Source: an uncultured Clostridia bacterium (GTDB lineage: Bacteria; Bacillota; Clostridia; Christensenellales; UBA1242). Taken from it: DNA of 64,000 nt. The notes under the pieces were generated by a model that was not told the DNA's origin, ran no database searches, and saw nothing but the letters and a program-made list of their open reading frames with translations. Positions 7,290-14,683 of this stretch are shown in pieces. Position numbers and translations under genes: made by a program. How positions within the stretch are numbered: the first letter of the stretch is position 1; each line of letters starts with the position of its first letter. Location: assembly GCA_948434855.1 (NCBI GenBank), contig CAOJFR010000001.1, positions 1 through 64,000 of the forward strand, in the 5' to 3' direction.

Positions 7290-7301
7290 TTTAAACAGCA
7301 A
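7272..7301 (-). promoter_or_regulatory. Promoter of the 7252-5894 gene pair
   Basis: On the minus strand: TTGCTG (7296-7301), an 18-base spacer, TATATT (7272-7277). It faces away from the regulator gene at 7364. Confidence 0.5.
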
Positions 7302-7306
7302 ATAAA

Positions 7307-7354
7307 TTTAAGCCAATAGCTTAAATATATATTAAAAAATAAGCCATCAGCTAA
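7307..7354. promoter_or_regulatory. Two operator-like sites before the XRE regulator
   Basis: Site 1 is TTTAAGC-CAATA-GCTTAAA (7307-7325), a perfect 7-base inverted repeat. Site 2 is TAAGC-CATCA-GCTAA (7340-7354), a weaker version. Their centres are 31 bases apart, about three helical turns. Both share AAGC-N5-GCT. They lie between the divergent promoters and suit the XRE protein encoded next door. Confidence 0.5.
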
Positions 7355-7363
7355 AATAGACTT

Positions 7364-7594
7364 ATGGAAATGGTTAAAGATAAAAGTTTACAAGATAGTA
7401 TAAGAGCAAGGTTGGTTGAAGCAATAAAACTCAGTGGTATGACCCAAACTGAGATTGCCAAAAAGGCATATATAACAAGTAGCTCGCTGTCAGACTATAT
7501 ACATAAAGGGAAGTTACCAACCCTTGAAACTTTTGCACGCCTTTGTGACGCCCTAGACATTTCAGCTGATGACATATTGGGGTTAAGGAAGTAA
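7364..7594 (+). CDS. XRE/Cro-C1 family regulator (76 aa)
   Basis: Single helix-turn-helix domain: MTQTEIAKKAYITSSSLSDY is the HTH, then HKGKLPTLETFARLCDALDIS and DDILGL, the usual end of the HTH_3 fold. It probably represses the divergent element genes and itself through the paired sites just upstream. There is no ribosome-binding site before either possible ATG (7364 or 7370), and a TAAAAT box lies at 7352-7357, so the message may be leaderless. Confidence 0.8.
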   Translation: MEMVKDKSLQDSIRARLVEAIKLSGMTQTEIAKKAYITSSSLSDYIHKGKLPTLETFARLCDALDISADDILGLRK

Positions 7595-7611
7595 AAAAAT
7601 ATTATATTAAT

Positions 7612-10245
7612 TTAGAAATTATATTTATCTGCTATATTTGTTTTATATGTAATACTTAATGTGGTTAATCCTTGTTTAACTTCAACCACATCACCTAATT
7701 CTACTATATCTCCATATTGTGGCTCAAAGTTTAAATTAAATTTTGAAAAATATATTCCTTGAGGATATTCCATATTTTTAACAAAACCAAAAGTATCTTT
7801 GACATGACTCACTATAGCTTCTTTTTCTTGTAAATTTGGGAGTTCTGAATTTATATCAAACATATATATTAATAAGGTACGTTTTCCGTCAAATTCAGGT
7901 AAGTTATCTTTTGATTCAGTTATTATATTTCTTAAGATTTTGAAATTAGGTGTTTTAAAAATTTTATATTTATATTTTTCAATAGTTTCAAATATAATTT
8001 CTAATGTTTGCTTATTTTGTAAAACAAAATACATATCTTTTAGGATTAATGCAATAAAGTTTAGTGTTTCACTTTCTGGTTCACTTTCTTTTTCTATAAT
8101 TTCAAGACTTTCTATAAATTTATTTATTTTCACTGAAATATTTCTACTATCAACTCTTTCGGCTTCTCGTCTTTTTATATCTGCCAAACGTAAATAATAT
8201 AAATTTCTATAATTAGTATTTGATTCTATATCTTCAAATTTTATTTTATATATGCATTTATAGGCTTCTTCAAATCTTCCACAGCATGCAAGTATTTTTG
8301 TCTTTTCAAAAATTATATAATTGTCAGTTAATATTGTTTCAGCTCTTTCTAACTTTTCAATTGCTCCATTATAATCATTAGTGCTAAGTAAAAACTTAGC
8401 ATAGAATATATATATCATTCTTGTTTCATTTGTAGTAGTTGCATTTTCTAATGCAATATTATATTCTTCTAATGATTTTTGTGGATTTGAAGAAGAATTT
8501 AGGAAGGCACTTACTATATTACAAGCAAAGAAATTAGGACTAATTCTTCTTGCTAAATCTAGCAATGTATTACTTTGAACGAATTCTTTATTATAAAAAC
8601 AAGAAATTGATTTTCTTAAATAATAGCAAGATATTAGCTTATGCCTTTCGTTAGTGTTTACTTTATAGTTTCTAATATTGTAAGGATCAGTATTGAAATC
8701 GGTTGCAAGCTCTTGTTCAAAAGCAAATAATTCTTTTTGTTTATTATTGAGCTTTAATTGATCATACTTATCCAATTTCATTAGAAATTCTTTTGCGAAA
8801 TCTGAAATTGAAATTAGAGATTCTTCATTATATATGGATTGTTCTATAAAACTACTATTTATTAAGTCATTAATTGCTTTTCTAATTTTTAGTTCATTAT
8901 CAACTTCAGCTTCCATAAAATAGAAAAGTTCGCCAATGGTAAGTGATTTATTTAAAACAGACAATACATTTAATAAATTTTTAGCATCTTCACTTAATTG
9001 TTCATATACATTAGACATACAAAAATCTATAACATCTTCTTTATGATTTAAAATATCTTGAATGTCTTTGGCATCCTTTTTTGTAGACAAAGTTCTAACA
9101 AACCATTTAATAGCAAGTGGGTTGGAATGTAATTCATTTTTCGCATAATTCAATTTTTCTTCTTTTGAAAAATATCCCTTGCATCCATATAATTCTAGTA
9201 GAGTATCAAAATACTCTAACATATCACTATCATTTAAACCAGATAATTTATATCTAGATTCCATTTCTCCTAAGCCAATTCTAGATGTTATTATAACCTT
9301 TGCATTTTCAGTAAACCTTGATAAAAATTCTTTTACTTCTTCAGAGTTAATCGTTTCTAAATTATCTAAAACAAGTAAAATATTGAAATCTTCAGATAGT
9401 TTTATTAAATATTCTTTAATATCATCAATATTTTGATTACCACCAACTACTTCATAAAGTTGTTTGTACATACCTGCAGTTGTTGTTATGGCATTTTCAA
9501 TTATTTCAAATTCATAATTGTTTAAAGTTTTGGTTTTTAATGATGTCCACAATATTATATTAAAAGGTTGATTTTCATCGTCTAGTAAGTCATATAAAAG
9601 CTTAATTGTTGTAGAGGTTTTTCCTATTCCACCTTCACCAACAATACTTAAAATATGTACATTTTTTTTAAAAAGTTTTTCTTTGATTTCATTTATCTCT
9701 TTTTTTCTTCCTATAAATGATGTTTCCTCAAATTCAACATCTTGAGGCAAATTTTCAATAATGTTTATAGATTTTTTTAAATTTATATTGTTTTCTAGTT
9801 TTAGTAGTTCCTCATTATTAGGGAGCAAATTATTTTTTGCATGACAAACATTCTTCCATTCAAGATGTTTAATACATTTATCTATATTTATGAAACATTC
9901 ATTTAGAATAGGGTAATCATAGAATTCTAATAGTCTAGGATGCATTATTTTATTTCTTATCCCAATTATTTTGGATAAATTTTCATTTACGAATAATTTT
10001 TCTTGTTTTGTAGCACCCAATTTAACTATATTTGCATTGAAGATTTCAATATAAGACTGAATATCAAGAGATCTTAAAATATTTTCAAAATCGTAATCTC
10101 TTAAATTATTTGTTTTTGATTTTTCAATGCAATTTTCAGGTAAGTCTTCAATAGTAAGTTTTGATAAATAATTATCAATAAAATCACTTTCTATGGACGT
10201 TATCATTACATACATTTTAATTCTGTTTAACAAATTGTTAATCAT
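7612..10245 (-). CDS. HEPN-NB-ARC STAND NTPase with TPR-like and cold-shock-like C-terminus (877 aa), likely defence protein
   Basis: N-terminal helical domain (about 1-130) with RNKIMH at 97-102, the RNxxxH motif of HEPN RNases. Then an NB-ARC/STAND ATPase: FIGRKKEI (177-184), Walker A GEGGIGKT (203-210), Walker B NILLVLDNLE (288-297), VIITSR sensor (317-322), LSGL. A helical, TPR-like region follows (about 560-760). The end, with KDTFGFVKN, IYFSKFNL and GDIVELGDVVEV, has a cold-shock/S1-like pattern. STAND proteins with an effector domain are typical antiphage sensors in bacteria; here the effector would be RNA cleavage. It has its own promoter and a GAGGAG site. The defence role is inferred from architecture and from its place in a mobile element. 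Confidence 0.7.
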   Translation of the reverse strand: MINNLLNRIKMYVMITSIESDFIDNYLSKLTIEDLPENCIEKSKTNNLRDYDFENILRSLDIQSYIEIFNANIVKLGATKQEKLFVNENLSKIIGIRNKIMHPRLLEFYDYPILNECFINIDKCIKHLEWKNVCHAKNNLLPNNEELLKLENNINLKKSINIIENLPQDVEFEETSFIGRKKEINEIKEKLFKKNVHILSIVGEGGIGKTSTTIKLLYDLLDDENQPFNIILWTSLKTKTLNNYEFEIIENAITTTAGMYKQLYEVVGGNQNIDDIKEYLIKLSEDFNILLVLDNLETINSEEVKEFLSRFTENAKVIITSRIGLGEMESRYKLSGLNDSDMLEYFDTLLELYGCKGYFSKEEKLNYAKNELHSNPLAIKWFVRTLSTKKDAKDIQDILNHKEDVIDFCMSNVYEQLSEDAKNLLNVLSVLNKSLTIGELFYFMEAEVDNELKIRKAINDLINSSFIEQSIYNEESLISISDFAKEFLMKLDKYDQLKLNNKQKELFAFEQELATDFNTDPYNIRNYKVNTNERHKLISCYYLRKSISCFYNKEFVQSNTLLDLARRISPNFFACNIVSAFLNSSSNPQKSLEEYNIALENATTTNETRMIYIFYAKFLLSTNDYNGAIEKLERAETILTDNYIIFEKTKILACCGRFEEAYKCIYKIKFEDIESNTNYRNLYYLRLADIKRREAERVDSRNISVKINKFIESLEIIEKESEPESETLNFIALILKDMYFVLQNKQTLEIIFETIEKYKYKIFKTPNFKILRNIITESKDNLPEFDGKRTLLIYMFDINSELPNLQEKEAIVSHVKDTFGFVKNMEYPQGIYFSKFNLNFEPQYGDIVELGDVVEVKQGLTTLSITYKTNIADKYNF

Positions 10246-10292
10246 AAGTATCTCCTCATTTATTTTTTATTTAAAATTTAATTTATGAAAAT

Positions 10293-10321
10293 ATTATATC
10301 AATAAGCTTATATTTTTGCAA
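10293..10321 (-). promoter_or_regulatory. Own promoter of the HEPN-NB-ARC gene
   Basis: On the minus strand: TTGCAA (10316-10321), 17-base spacer, TATAAT (10293-10298). It allows expression independent of the replication gene upstream. Confidence 0.65.
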
Positions 10322-10332
10322 TAATATGGTCT

Positions 10333-11169
10333 TTATTTTTTATAAAACAATTTATGATAATAAATTTGCTTACCATTGGCATCTTTTACTGGACTTATAA
10401 ACGAAACAGTGTTGTAATATTTAAATCCACTTGAAACTAGTGTTTTAAGAGCATTTGCATAAGTTTCAGTATAAATTATAGGCTTTCGTATTCCAGTAGA
10501 GTAACGATAGTATTTTATACCTGTTGGTAAATGCTCCTGACGGAGTGCTTTTTCATGTAAGTGTTTATTTTGCTCAGTGACATTTTTGACTTTATGGGCA
10601 GTTAAATAACTAATAATTTGATTATCTTTTGTTGGTTGGCTAACACTTATATCTCCATGACCCCAAAGCTTATAAATTAAGTCTTTATCAATAAACACAT
10701 TTTGAGTGGCAGAATTAAAAAATAGTATGGCATGAATATGAAAGTTAACTAAATCGTCATAAAGTTCAAGCACATATATGTAATCAATAGTGCCAAACTG
10801 AGTGACTTGCTGCCTAAGTTTTTTGATAAACCTTTTAAAATCCTCAGCAATTTTTTTGTAATTGCTTTGTTTAGGAGAATAAGTCAAGGTTAGCAAAAGC
10901 ATTTTTTTGTAATCGGATAAATTGTTTTTGATAAGGTCGGCAAGATTACGATTTGCAATTTGCAGACTATATGTGTCAGCACGAGTCTTTTGAACCTTGT
11001 CATAAATAATCTCACCAGTTTTTGTGTTAACATGAACACCTTTACAAAGCCTTTTGATGACGGGACAGTGATTACACTTGCTAGTATTTAGTATTTCAAC
11101 ATTGTTTTTGACTTGTTTAACCTTAACAAGGTCATTGGGTTTAAAGTGAATTTGTTTGCTTGTTTGCAT
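10333..11169 (-). CDS. rep: HUH-family rolling-circle replication initiator (278 aa)
   Basis: Endonuclease that nicks an origin and starts rolling-circle replication or transfer. Visible motifs: LLTLTYSP (motif 1, residues 92-99), the HUH motif FHIHAILFF with H144 and H146, and the probable nucleophile Y188 in SYLTAHK with a lysine five residues on. A cysteine cluster near residues 32-42 (CNHC...C) may bind zinc. No helicase or mobilisation domain is attached. It would let the excised element replicate, or act as the relaxase of a mobilisable element. The AATAGGAG site lies at the base of a long inverted repeat. Confidence 0.75.
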   Translation of the reverse strand: MQTSKQIHFKPNDLVKVKQVKNNVEILNTSKCNHCPVIKRLCKGVHVNTKTGEIIYDKVQKTRADTYSLQIANRNLADLIKNNLSDYKKMLLLTLTYSPKQSNYKKIAEDFKRFIKKLRQQVTQFGTIDYIYVLELYDDLVNFHIHAILFFNSATQNVFIDKDLIYKLWGHGDISVSQPTKDNQIISYLTAHKVKNVTEQNKHLHEKALRQEHLPTGIKYYRYSTGIRKPIIYTETYANALKTLVSSGFKYYNTVSFISPVKDANGKQIYYHKLFYKK

Positions 11170-11380
11170 AGATAACTCCTATTAAATAAAAATTGAAAAA
11201 CTCTGTTGTTACAATTTTTATATAAACTAATAGGAAAAAAAAATTTCAGCTGTTTTTTCCACCCTAAACAAACCGAAAGATAATAAAAGCTTTTTATATT
11301 TGAAAAAATTGGGAAGAAAATGTGGAAAGTTATTGTAAGTTTGAAAATTTATTTGTATAATTTAAATATGTTTCAAGATT
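11170..11380. other. Region upstream of rep; candidate origin or control region
   Basis: No gene. It contains the nested inverted repeats at 11178-11234 and a purine-rich AT stretch leading to the right attachment site. A rolling-circle origin would be expected near rep, but I can point to no nick site with certainty. Confidence 0.35.
11178..11234. repeat. Nested inverted repeats in the rep leader
   Basis: CCTATTA (11178-11184) pairs with TAATAGG (11228-11234), and inside it AAAAATTG (11188-11195) pairs with CAATTTTT (11212-11219). On the rep message the outer stem takes in part of the ribosome-binding site, so it may limit translation. It could equally be the double-strand origin bound by Rep. 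Confidence 0.45.
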
Positions 11381-11392
11381 GACATGGATAGC

Positions 11393-11411
11393 CAAATCCC
11401 TCCTAAGGGTT
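11393..11411 (+). repeat. Right attachment site (attR)
   Basis: Right copy of the 19-base attachment repeat (17 of 19 identical to 3369-3387), with the identical loop CTCCTAA at 11400-11406. Joining the inner flanks of both ends recreates an attP with GGATAGCCAAATCC to the left and AGGTTTGG to the right of the loop, an imperfect dyad as expected for integrase arms. Confidence 0.75.
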
Positions 11412-11443
11412 AGTCGGCGGTTCAAGTCCGTCTGGGAACACCA
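11400..11443 (+). pseudogene. 3' half of the split tRNA-Arg(CCT) gene
   Basis: Anticodon loop CTCCTAA, stem strand GGGTT (11407-11411), variable AGTC, T arm GGCGG-TTCAAGT-CCGTC (11416-11432), acceptor strand TGGGAAC (11433-11439) and ACCA. The bases before it do not supply an acceptor or D arm. It complements the 5' half at 3345-3382 exactly. Confidence 0.85.
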
Positions 11444-11448
11444 ATCAA

Positions 11449-11475
11449 AACCAGCCTAAAGTCAGGCTGGTTTTT
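11449..11475 (+). terminator. Terminator of the split tRNA
   Basis: AACCAGCCT, AAAGTC loop, AGGCTGGTT, TTTT. It is the native terminator of the tRNA-Arg transcript, now separated from its promoter by the element. Confidence 0.8.
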
Positions 11476-11618
11476 CATCTTAATCCCAGACGGACAAATG
11501 AACGCGTGACGCTCGTGAGCCAAACAAAAAGGAAATGAAAAAAAGTAAAAGACTCACTCGCTATTCCGTCACTTCGCAAAGCTCCATTCCTTACAAGTCC
11601 GTCAAAAGCACCAATCAA

Positions 11619-11646
11619 AACCAGCCTAAAGTCAGGCTGGTTTTTC
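11619..11646 (+). terminator. Second copy of the tRNA terminator
   Basis: Identical hairpin to 11449-11475, in the decayed second unit. Confidence 0.75.
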
Positions 11647-11710
11647 ATCTCATCCCCAGACGGACAAAAAAATGCATACTTAGACAATAATAGTTTTAAA
11701 TTTATAACTA

Positions 11711-11739
11711 TTGACTTAAAATAATATATTTGTTATAAT
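11711..11739 (+). promoter_or_regulatory. Promoter of the WG-repeat-like gene
   Basis: TTGACT (11711-11716), 17-base spacer, TATAAT (11734-11739). Confidence 0.7.
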
Positions 11740-11759
11740 ATAACTATATGGGAGAAACT

Positions 11760-13235
11760 ATGAAATATTTTTATAATGAGGATATAAAAAGCATTTCAGC
11801 TTGCAATGGTGGCGGCTTTGTTGTTGAGTTAAAACAAATGAATGAATCCACTGGAAAAATGTGCTCAGAGTTTCATCTTATGGACACTTTTGGAAGAATT
11901 GAAAATAAGTCTTATGATAAAGTAATTCCAAAATCTTATTATGTTCCTGAAGAGAGAAATGATGATTGTTTTGTTTTAGAAAAAGATGGCATAAATTATT
12001 TAATAAATGAAAATTTAAATGAAATTGCGTGTGCATTTGAAAATGTCAGTTCATTTTCTAAAAAAGGATATGCAACAATTTCTTTTGAAGAGCGAAATTT
12101 TTGGATAAATAGAGAAGGCATTTTGTTTGGTGAAGAATTTGAAAATGTCTATGAATTTGAAAATGGAATTGCTGTTGCAAAATTAAATAATGAAAAGCTA
12201 GTTTTTGTAGATGAAGCTTTAAAAATAATCAGTCCTGAATTTGATGGTGCATATAGCTCAGGAAGCAAAAATTATTTTATAATTTTAGAAAATGAAAAGC
12301 TATATATAACTGACAAAAACTTTCAAAAACTTTGTGAAATGCCACAAGGCACAATCTTCATAAGTGACTATGGCTATATATATTCATTCACAACAAATAA
12401 TGCAGATAAACATTTTTTTGATATTTATAATGTTAGTGGAAAACATATTTTGTCAGCAAAAATAGTCGCTTGTTCAAATGACAAAATGATAAGAATAATA
12501 GATAATGGCACAAGATACCTAAATCAAGAGACCGGCAAAATTTTAGGTGGTGAAAAGGGTTATTTTTCAGGTGATTTTTTCAATGAAAATTATGCTGTTG
12601 TTGGGCTTGGCTTAGATGAAAAAGGAGAGCATATTTTTGGAGTAATAGATGAGGATGGAAATATGCTTGGTGGCATATATGAAAGTGCATTCATGGCATA
12701 CAAAAACCAGCCTGCAGTTTTTATTCCAAATGCAAAAGCAACCAGTGGAAAATTTCATTTATTATATAAAGATGGACAGCTTTCACGTGAGGGTTTTTCA
12801 AGGCTTGGAACCTTCCATGACGACTTTGCGAGCTTTGAGTGCAGAAAAAATAAATATACATTTATAAATAAAAACTTAAAAAGATTTAAGCAAGACTATG
12901 ATAAAGTAGATGAATTTAATCATGGATATGCCATAGTAAAAAACGCAAATTTATATGATATAATCAATAAAAACGCCACATCTTTGTGCAAAATCAGCAG
13001 ATTTATCCAAACTATTGATGAAAATATTAATAATGTATTAAATTTTCCTGAAGAGTTAAAATCAGATATTTTGTTTATATCAGAGCTAAAAATTTATTTA
13101 AATAATTTTTTAAATTTTAAGTTTAGTCAAGCTTCGTCAAATGCTGAAAAAGAAGAGATTAATAACAAAATCAAAATAATAAATAGAGAGTTAGATAAAC
13201 TTTTAGAAGAAAATAATCAAAAGAGTTTAGCATAA
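11760..13235 (+). CDS. WG-repeat-like beta-propeller protein of unknown function (491 aa)
   Basis: No signal peptide and no membrane segment. The chain shows recurring units of the type 'F.N.YA.V....G....I...G' (for example NGIAVAKLNNEKLVFVDE, NENYAVVGLGLDEKG, DDFASFECRKNKYTFINK, HGYAIVKNANLYDIINK), as in WG-containing or KWG repeats, which form beta structures. The last 90 residues are helical and charged. The start at 11760 is preferred to 11748 because GGGAGA lies at the right distance. Role unknown; the gene stands alone between its promoter and a terminator. Confidence 0.55.
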   Translation: MKYFYNEDIKSISACNGGGFVVELKQMNESTGKMCSEFHLMDTFGRIENKSYDKVIPKSYYVPEERNDDCFVLEKDGINYLINENLNEIACAFENVSSFSKKGYATISFEERNFWINREGILFGEEFENVYEFENGIAVAKLNNEKLVFVDEALKIISPEFDGAYSSGSKNYFIILENEKLYITDKNFQKLCEMPQGTIFISDYGYIYSFTTNNADKHFFDIYNVSGKHILSAKIVACSNDKMIRIIDNGTRYLNQETGKILGGEKGYFSGDFFNENYAVVGLGLDEKGEHIFGVIDEDGNMLGGIYESAFMAYKNQPAVFIPNAKATSGKFHLLYKDGQLSREGFSRLGTFHDDFASFECRKNKYTFINKNLKRFKQDYDKVDEFNHGYAIVKNANLYDIINKNATSLCKISRFIQTIDENINNVLNFPEELKSDILFISELKIYLNNFLNFKFSQASSNAEKEEINNKIKIINRELDKLLEENNQKSLA

Positions 13236-13266
13236 AAATCAAGTTAAAAAACTTGATTTTTTTTTG
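13235..13266 (+). terminator. Terminator of the WG-repeat-like gene
   Basis: AAAATCAAGTT, loop, AACTTGATTTT and a T run. Confidence 0.75.
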
Positions 13267-13300
13267 ATACAAATTTATAATTTTTGGTAATGGAGAGCTT

Positions 13301-14599
13301 ATGAAAATTTATACAAAAACATACAAAAATGGATTAAGATTAATACTAGAAAAAAACAATAAAAACGTAATTGCAAGCAACATACTTTTTAATGTTGGTT
13401 CATGCTGCGAAAGTGCTAAGGAAGAGGGTTTTTCTCATTTCATTGAGCACTTAGTTTTCAAGAGTTCAAAGAAATTTTCAACTGAAGAAATTATGGATAA
13501 GCTAAGCTTTTATGGAGCCGATTTCAACGCTTACACTTCAAAAAATTTAACAAGATTTATTTTTAAGTGTTTAAAAGAAAATTTTGAATCTTGCTTTGAA
13601 ATTTATTCAGATATGTTAATCAATTCAAAATTCTTAGAAGAAGAAATTGATAGAGAGCGAGGCGTTGTTGTTGAAGAAATTAAAAAGTATGAAGATGACC
13701 CAGTTGAAGTTATGCTTCAAAGGGTGGCTAAAGAATATTTTGGTGAAACAGCGCTAGCGCATGATGTGTTAGGGAATGAAGAAATAATTTCTTTTGCAAC
13801 AAGAGAGCAACTTTTAAATTATAAGAAAAAATATTACACTGCACAAAATGCAATAATTTCGATAGCAGGTAATATTGATTTTGATGAACTAGATAAAATT
13901 GTGAGCAAATATTTTGCATCAGAGTTTAATTATGAATCAGAGCCTGTTCCAACTGAATTTTCAGAAATTGAGCCAAAAATAAAAAACAAATATGCTGTTA
14001 CGGTCAGAGATGATAGTCAAGTAAATATATGTGTGCACATAAAAGGTGTAACATATAAAAGCAAACAAAAATATGCTGCAGATTTATATTCACTGTTGCT
14101 TGGCGGTTCTTCAAATTCATATTTATATAAAAAAGTAAGAGAAGAACTCGGCTTAGTTTATACAATTTATAGTTATAATGAAAACGAAGCAAAAACTGGT
14201 GAACTTTTTATTATTTTTGGAACAAGGTCAAAAAATGTTAAAAGAGCAATTTACGAGATTAATACAATAATAAATAATTTAGCTGCAAATGGAGTGACTG
14301 AAAGTGAGCTTATAGCAGCAAAAAATCTAAAGAAATCATATATGGAGTTTGCCTCAGAAACAAATGCAGACACAGCAGAGGTCAATGGAAGCTTAATTCA
14401 TTTTATTGGAAAGCATAAAAGTCTTAACTCAAGAAAATCAGAGTATGATAAGGTAAGTGTTTCAGACATTCAAAAATTTGCCAGTCGCATTGCAAATGAA
14501 GAATCCTTCAACATTGTTGCAGTTGGAAAAAATATTGATATTAATGATTTAAAGCAATTTAAACAAAAAACGAGCCAAAGTGCAAAAATATTGTCATAA
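13301..14599 (+). CDS. Zinc peptidase of family M16 (432 aa)
   Basis: Pitrilysin-type metallopeptidase with the inverted zinc motif HFIEH (HxxEH) near residue 48 and the third ligand glutamate in ERGVVVEEIKKYEDDP. It is a single-chain two-domain form like the processing-peptidase homologues of Bacillota (MlpA/YmxG-like); the second domain has the GGSSNSYLYKKVREELGLVY signature. No signal peptide, so cytoplasmic. Substrates unknown. A second M16 gene at 47859 lacks the zinc motif. Ribosome-binding site GGAG. Confidence 0.85.
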   Translation: MKIYTKTYKNGLRLILEKNNKNVIASNILFNVGSCCESAKEEGFSHFIEHLVFKSSKKFSTEEIMDKLSFYGADFNAYTSKNLTRFIFKCLKENFESCFEIYSDMLINSKFLEEEIDRERGVVVEEIKKYEDDPVEVMLQRVAKEYFGETALAHDVLGNEEIISFATREQLLNYKKKYYTAQNAIISIAGNIDFDELDKIVSKYFASEFNYESEPVPTEFSEIEPKIKNKYAVTVRDDSQVNICVHIKGVTYKSKQKYAADLYSLLLGGSSNSYLYKKVREELGLVYTIYSYNENEAKTGELFIIFGTRSKNVKRAIYEINTIINNLAANGVTESELIAAKNLKKSYMEFASETNADTAEVNGSLIHFIGKHKSLNSRKSEYDKVSVSDIQKFASRIANEESFNIVAVGKNIDINDLKQFKQKTSQSAKILS

Positions 14600-14604
14600 A
14601 GTTG

Positions 14605-14633
14605 TTGACAATATTTTTTTTTAGAACTATATT
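14605..14633 (+). promoter_or_regulatory. Promoter of htpG
   Basis: TTGACA (14605-14610), 17-base spacer, TATATT (14628-14633); the CIRCE-like operator begins two bases after the -10 box. Confidence 0.75.
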
Positions 14634-14634
14634 A

Positions 14635-14661
14635 TTAGCAGTTGGCACACATGAGTGCTAA
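14635..14661. promoter_or_regulatory. CIRCE operator (HrcA site) before htpG
   Basis: TTAGCAGTT, nine bases, GAGTGCTAA. The right half is the perfect CIRCE arm; the left half matches TTAGCACTC in seven of nine positions. Placed at the transcription start, it should give HrcA repression relieved by heat shock. CIRCE control of htpG is less usual than control of groESL or dnaK. Confidence 0.7.
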
Positions 14662-14683
14662 TTTTACATATTAAGAGGTGAAT

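Larger units (their letters stand above)
3376..11406. mobile_element. Integrated genetic element of about 8.0 kb in a tRNA-Arg(CCT) gene
   Basis: Its ends are direct copies of the tRNA anticodon loop CTCCTAA (3376-3382 and 11400-11406) inside a longer imperfect repeat (3369-3387 and 11393-11411, 17 of 19 identical). Genes: replacement tRNA-Arg, integrase, excisionase, a three-repeat protein and a second small-element gene (both broken at A runs), XRE regulator, HEPN/NB-ARC protein, HUH replication initiator. There are no phage structural, packaging or conjugation genes, so it resembles an integrative mobilisable element or phage satellite that replicates by rolling circle. Confidence 0.85.
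11426..11667. repeat. Duplicated tRNA-tail/terminator unit with inverted flanks
   Basis: Unit 1 (11423-11498) runs from the tRNA T arm through the terminator to GACGGACAAA; unit 2 (11594-11668) repeats it with changes, and its tRNA part is decayed (GTCAAAAGCACCA). In unit 1 the tRNA tail GTCCGTCTGGGA (11426-11437) is exactly inverted after the terminator (11484-11495). Unit 2 keeps CCCAGACGGAC. The stretch between the units (11499-11593) shows no gene. This looks like a trace of an earlier insertion or duplication at the same tRNA. Confidence 0.6.

Noticed and set aside
3376..11406. A complete prophage
   Set aside because: No capsid, portal, terminase, tail or lysis gene is present.
11475..11687. 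Open frame of 70 codons on the minus strand
   Set aside because: It is made of the tRNA tail, two terminators and the repeat segment between them; no ribosome-binding site and no protein-like pattern.
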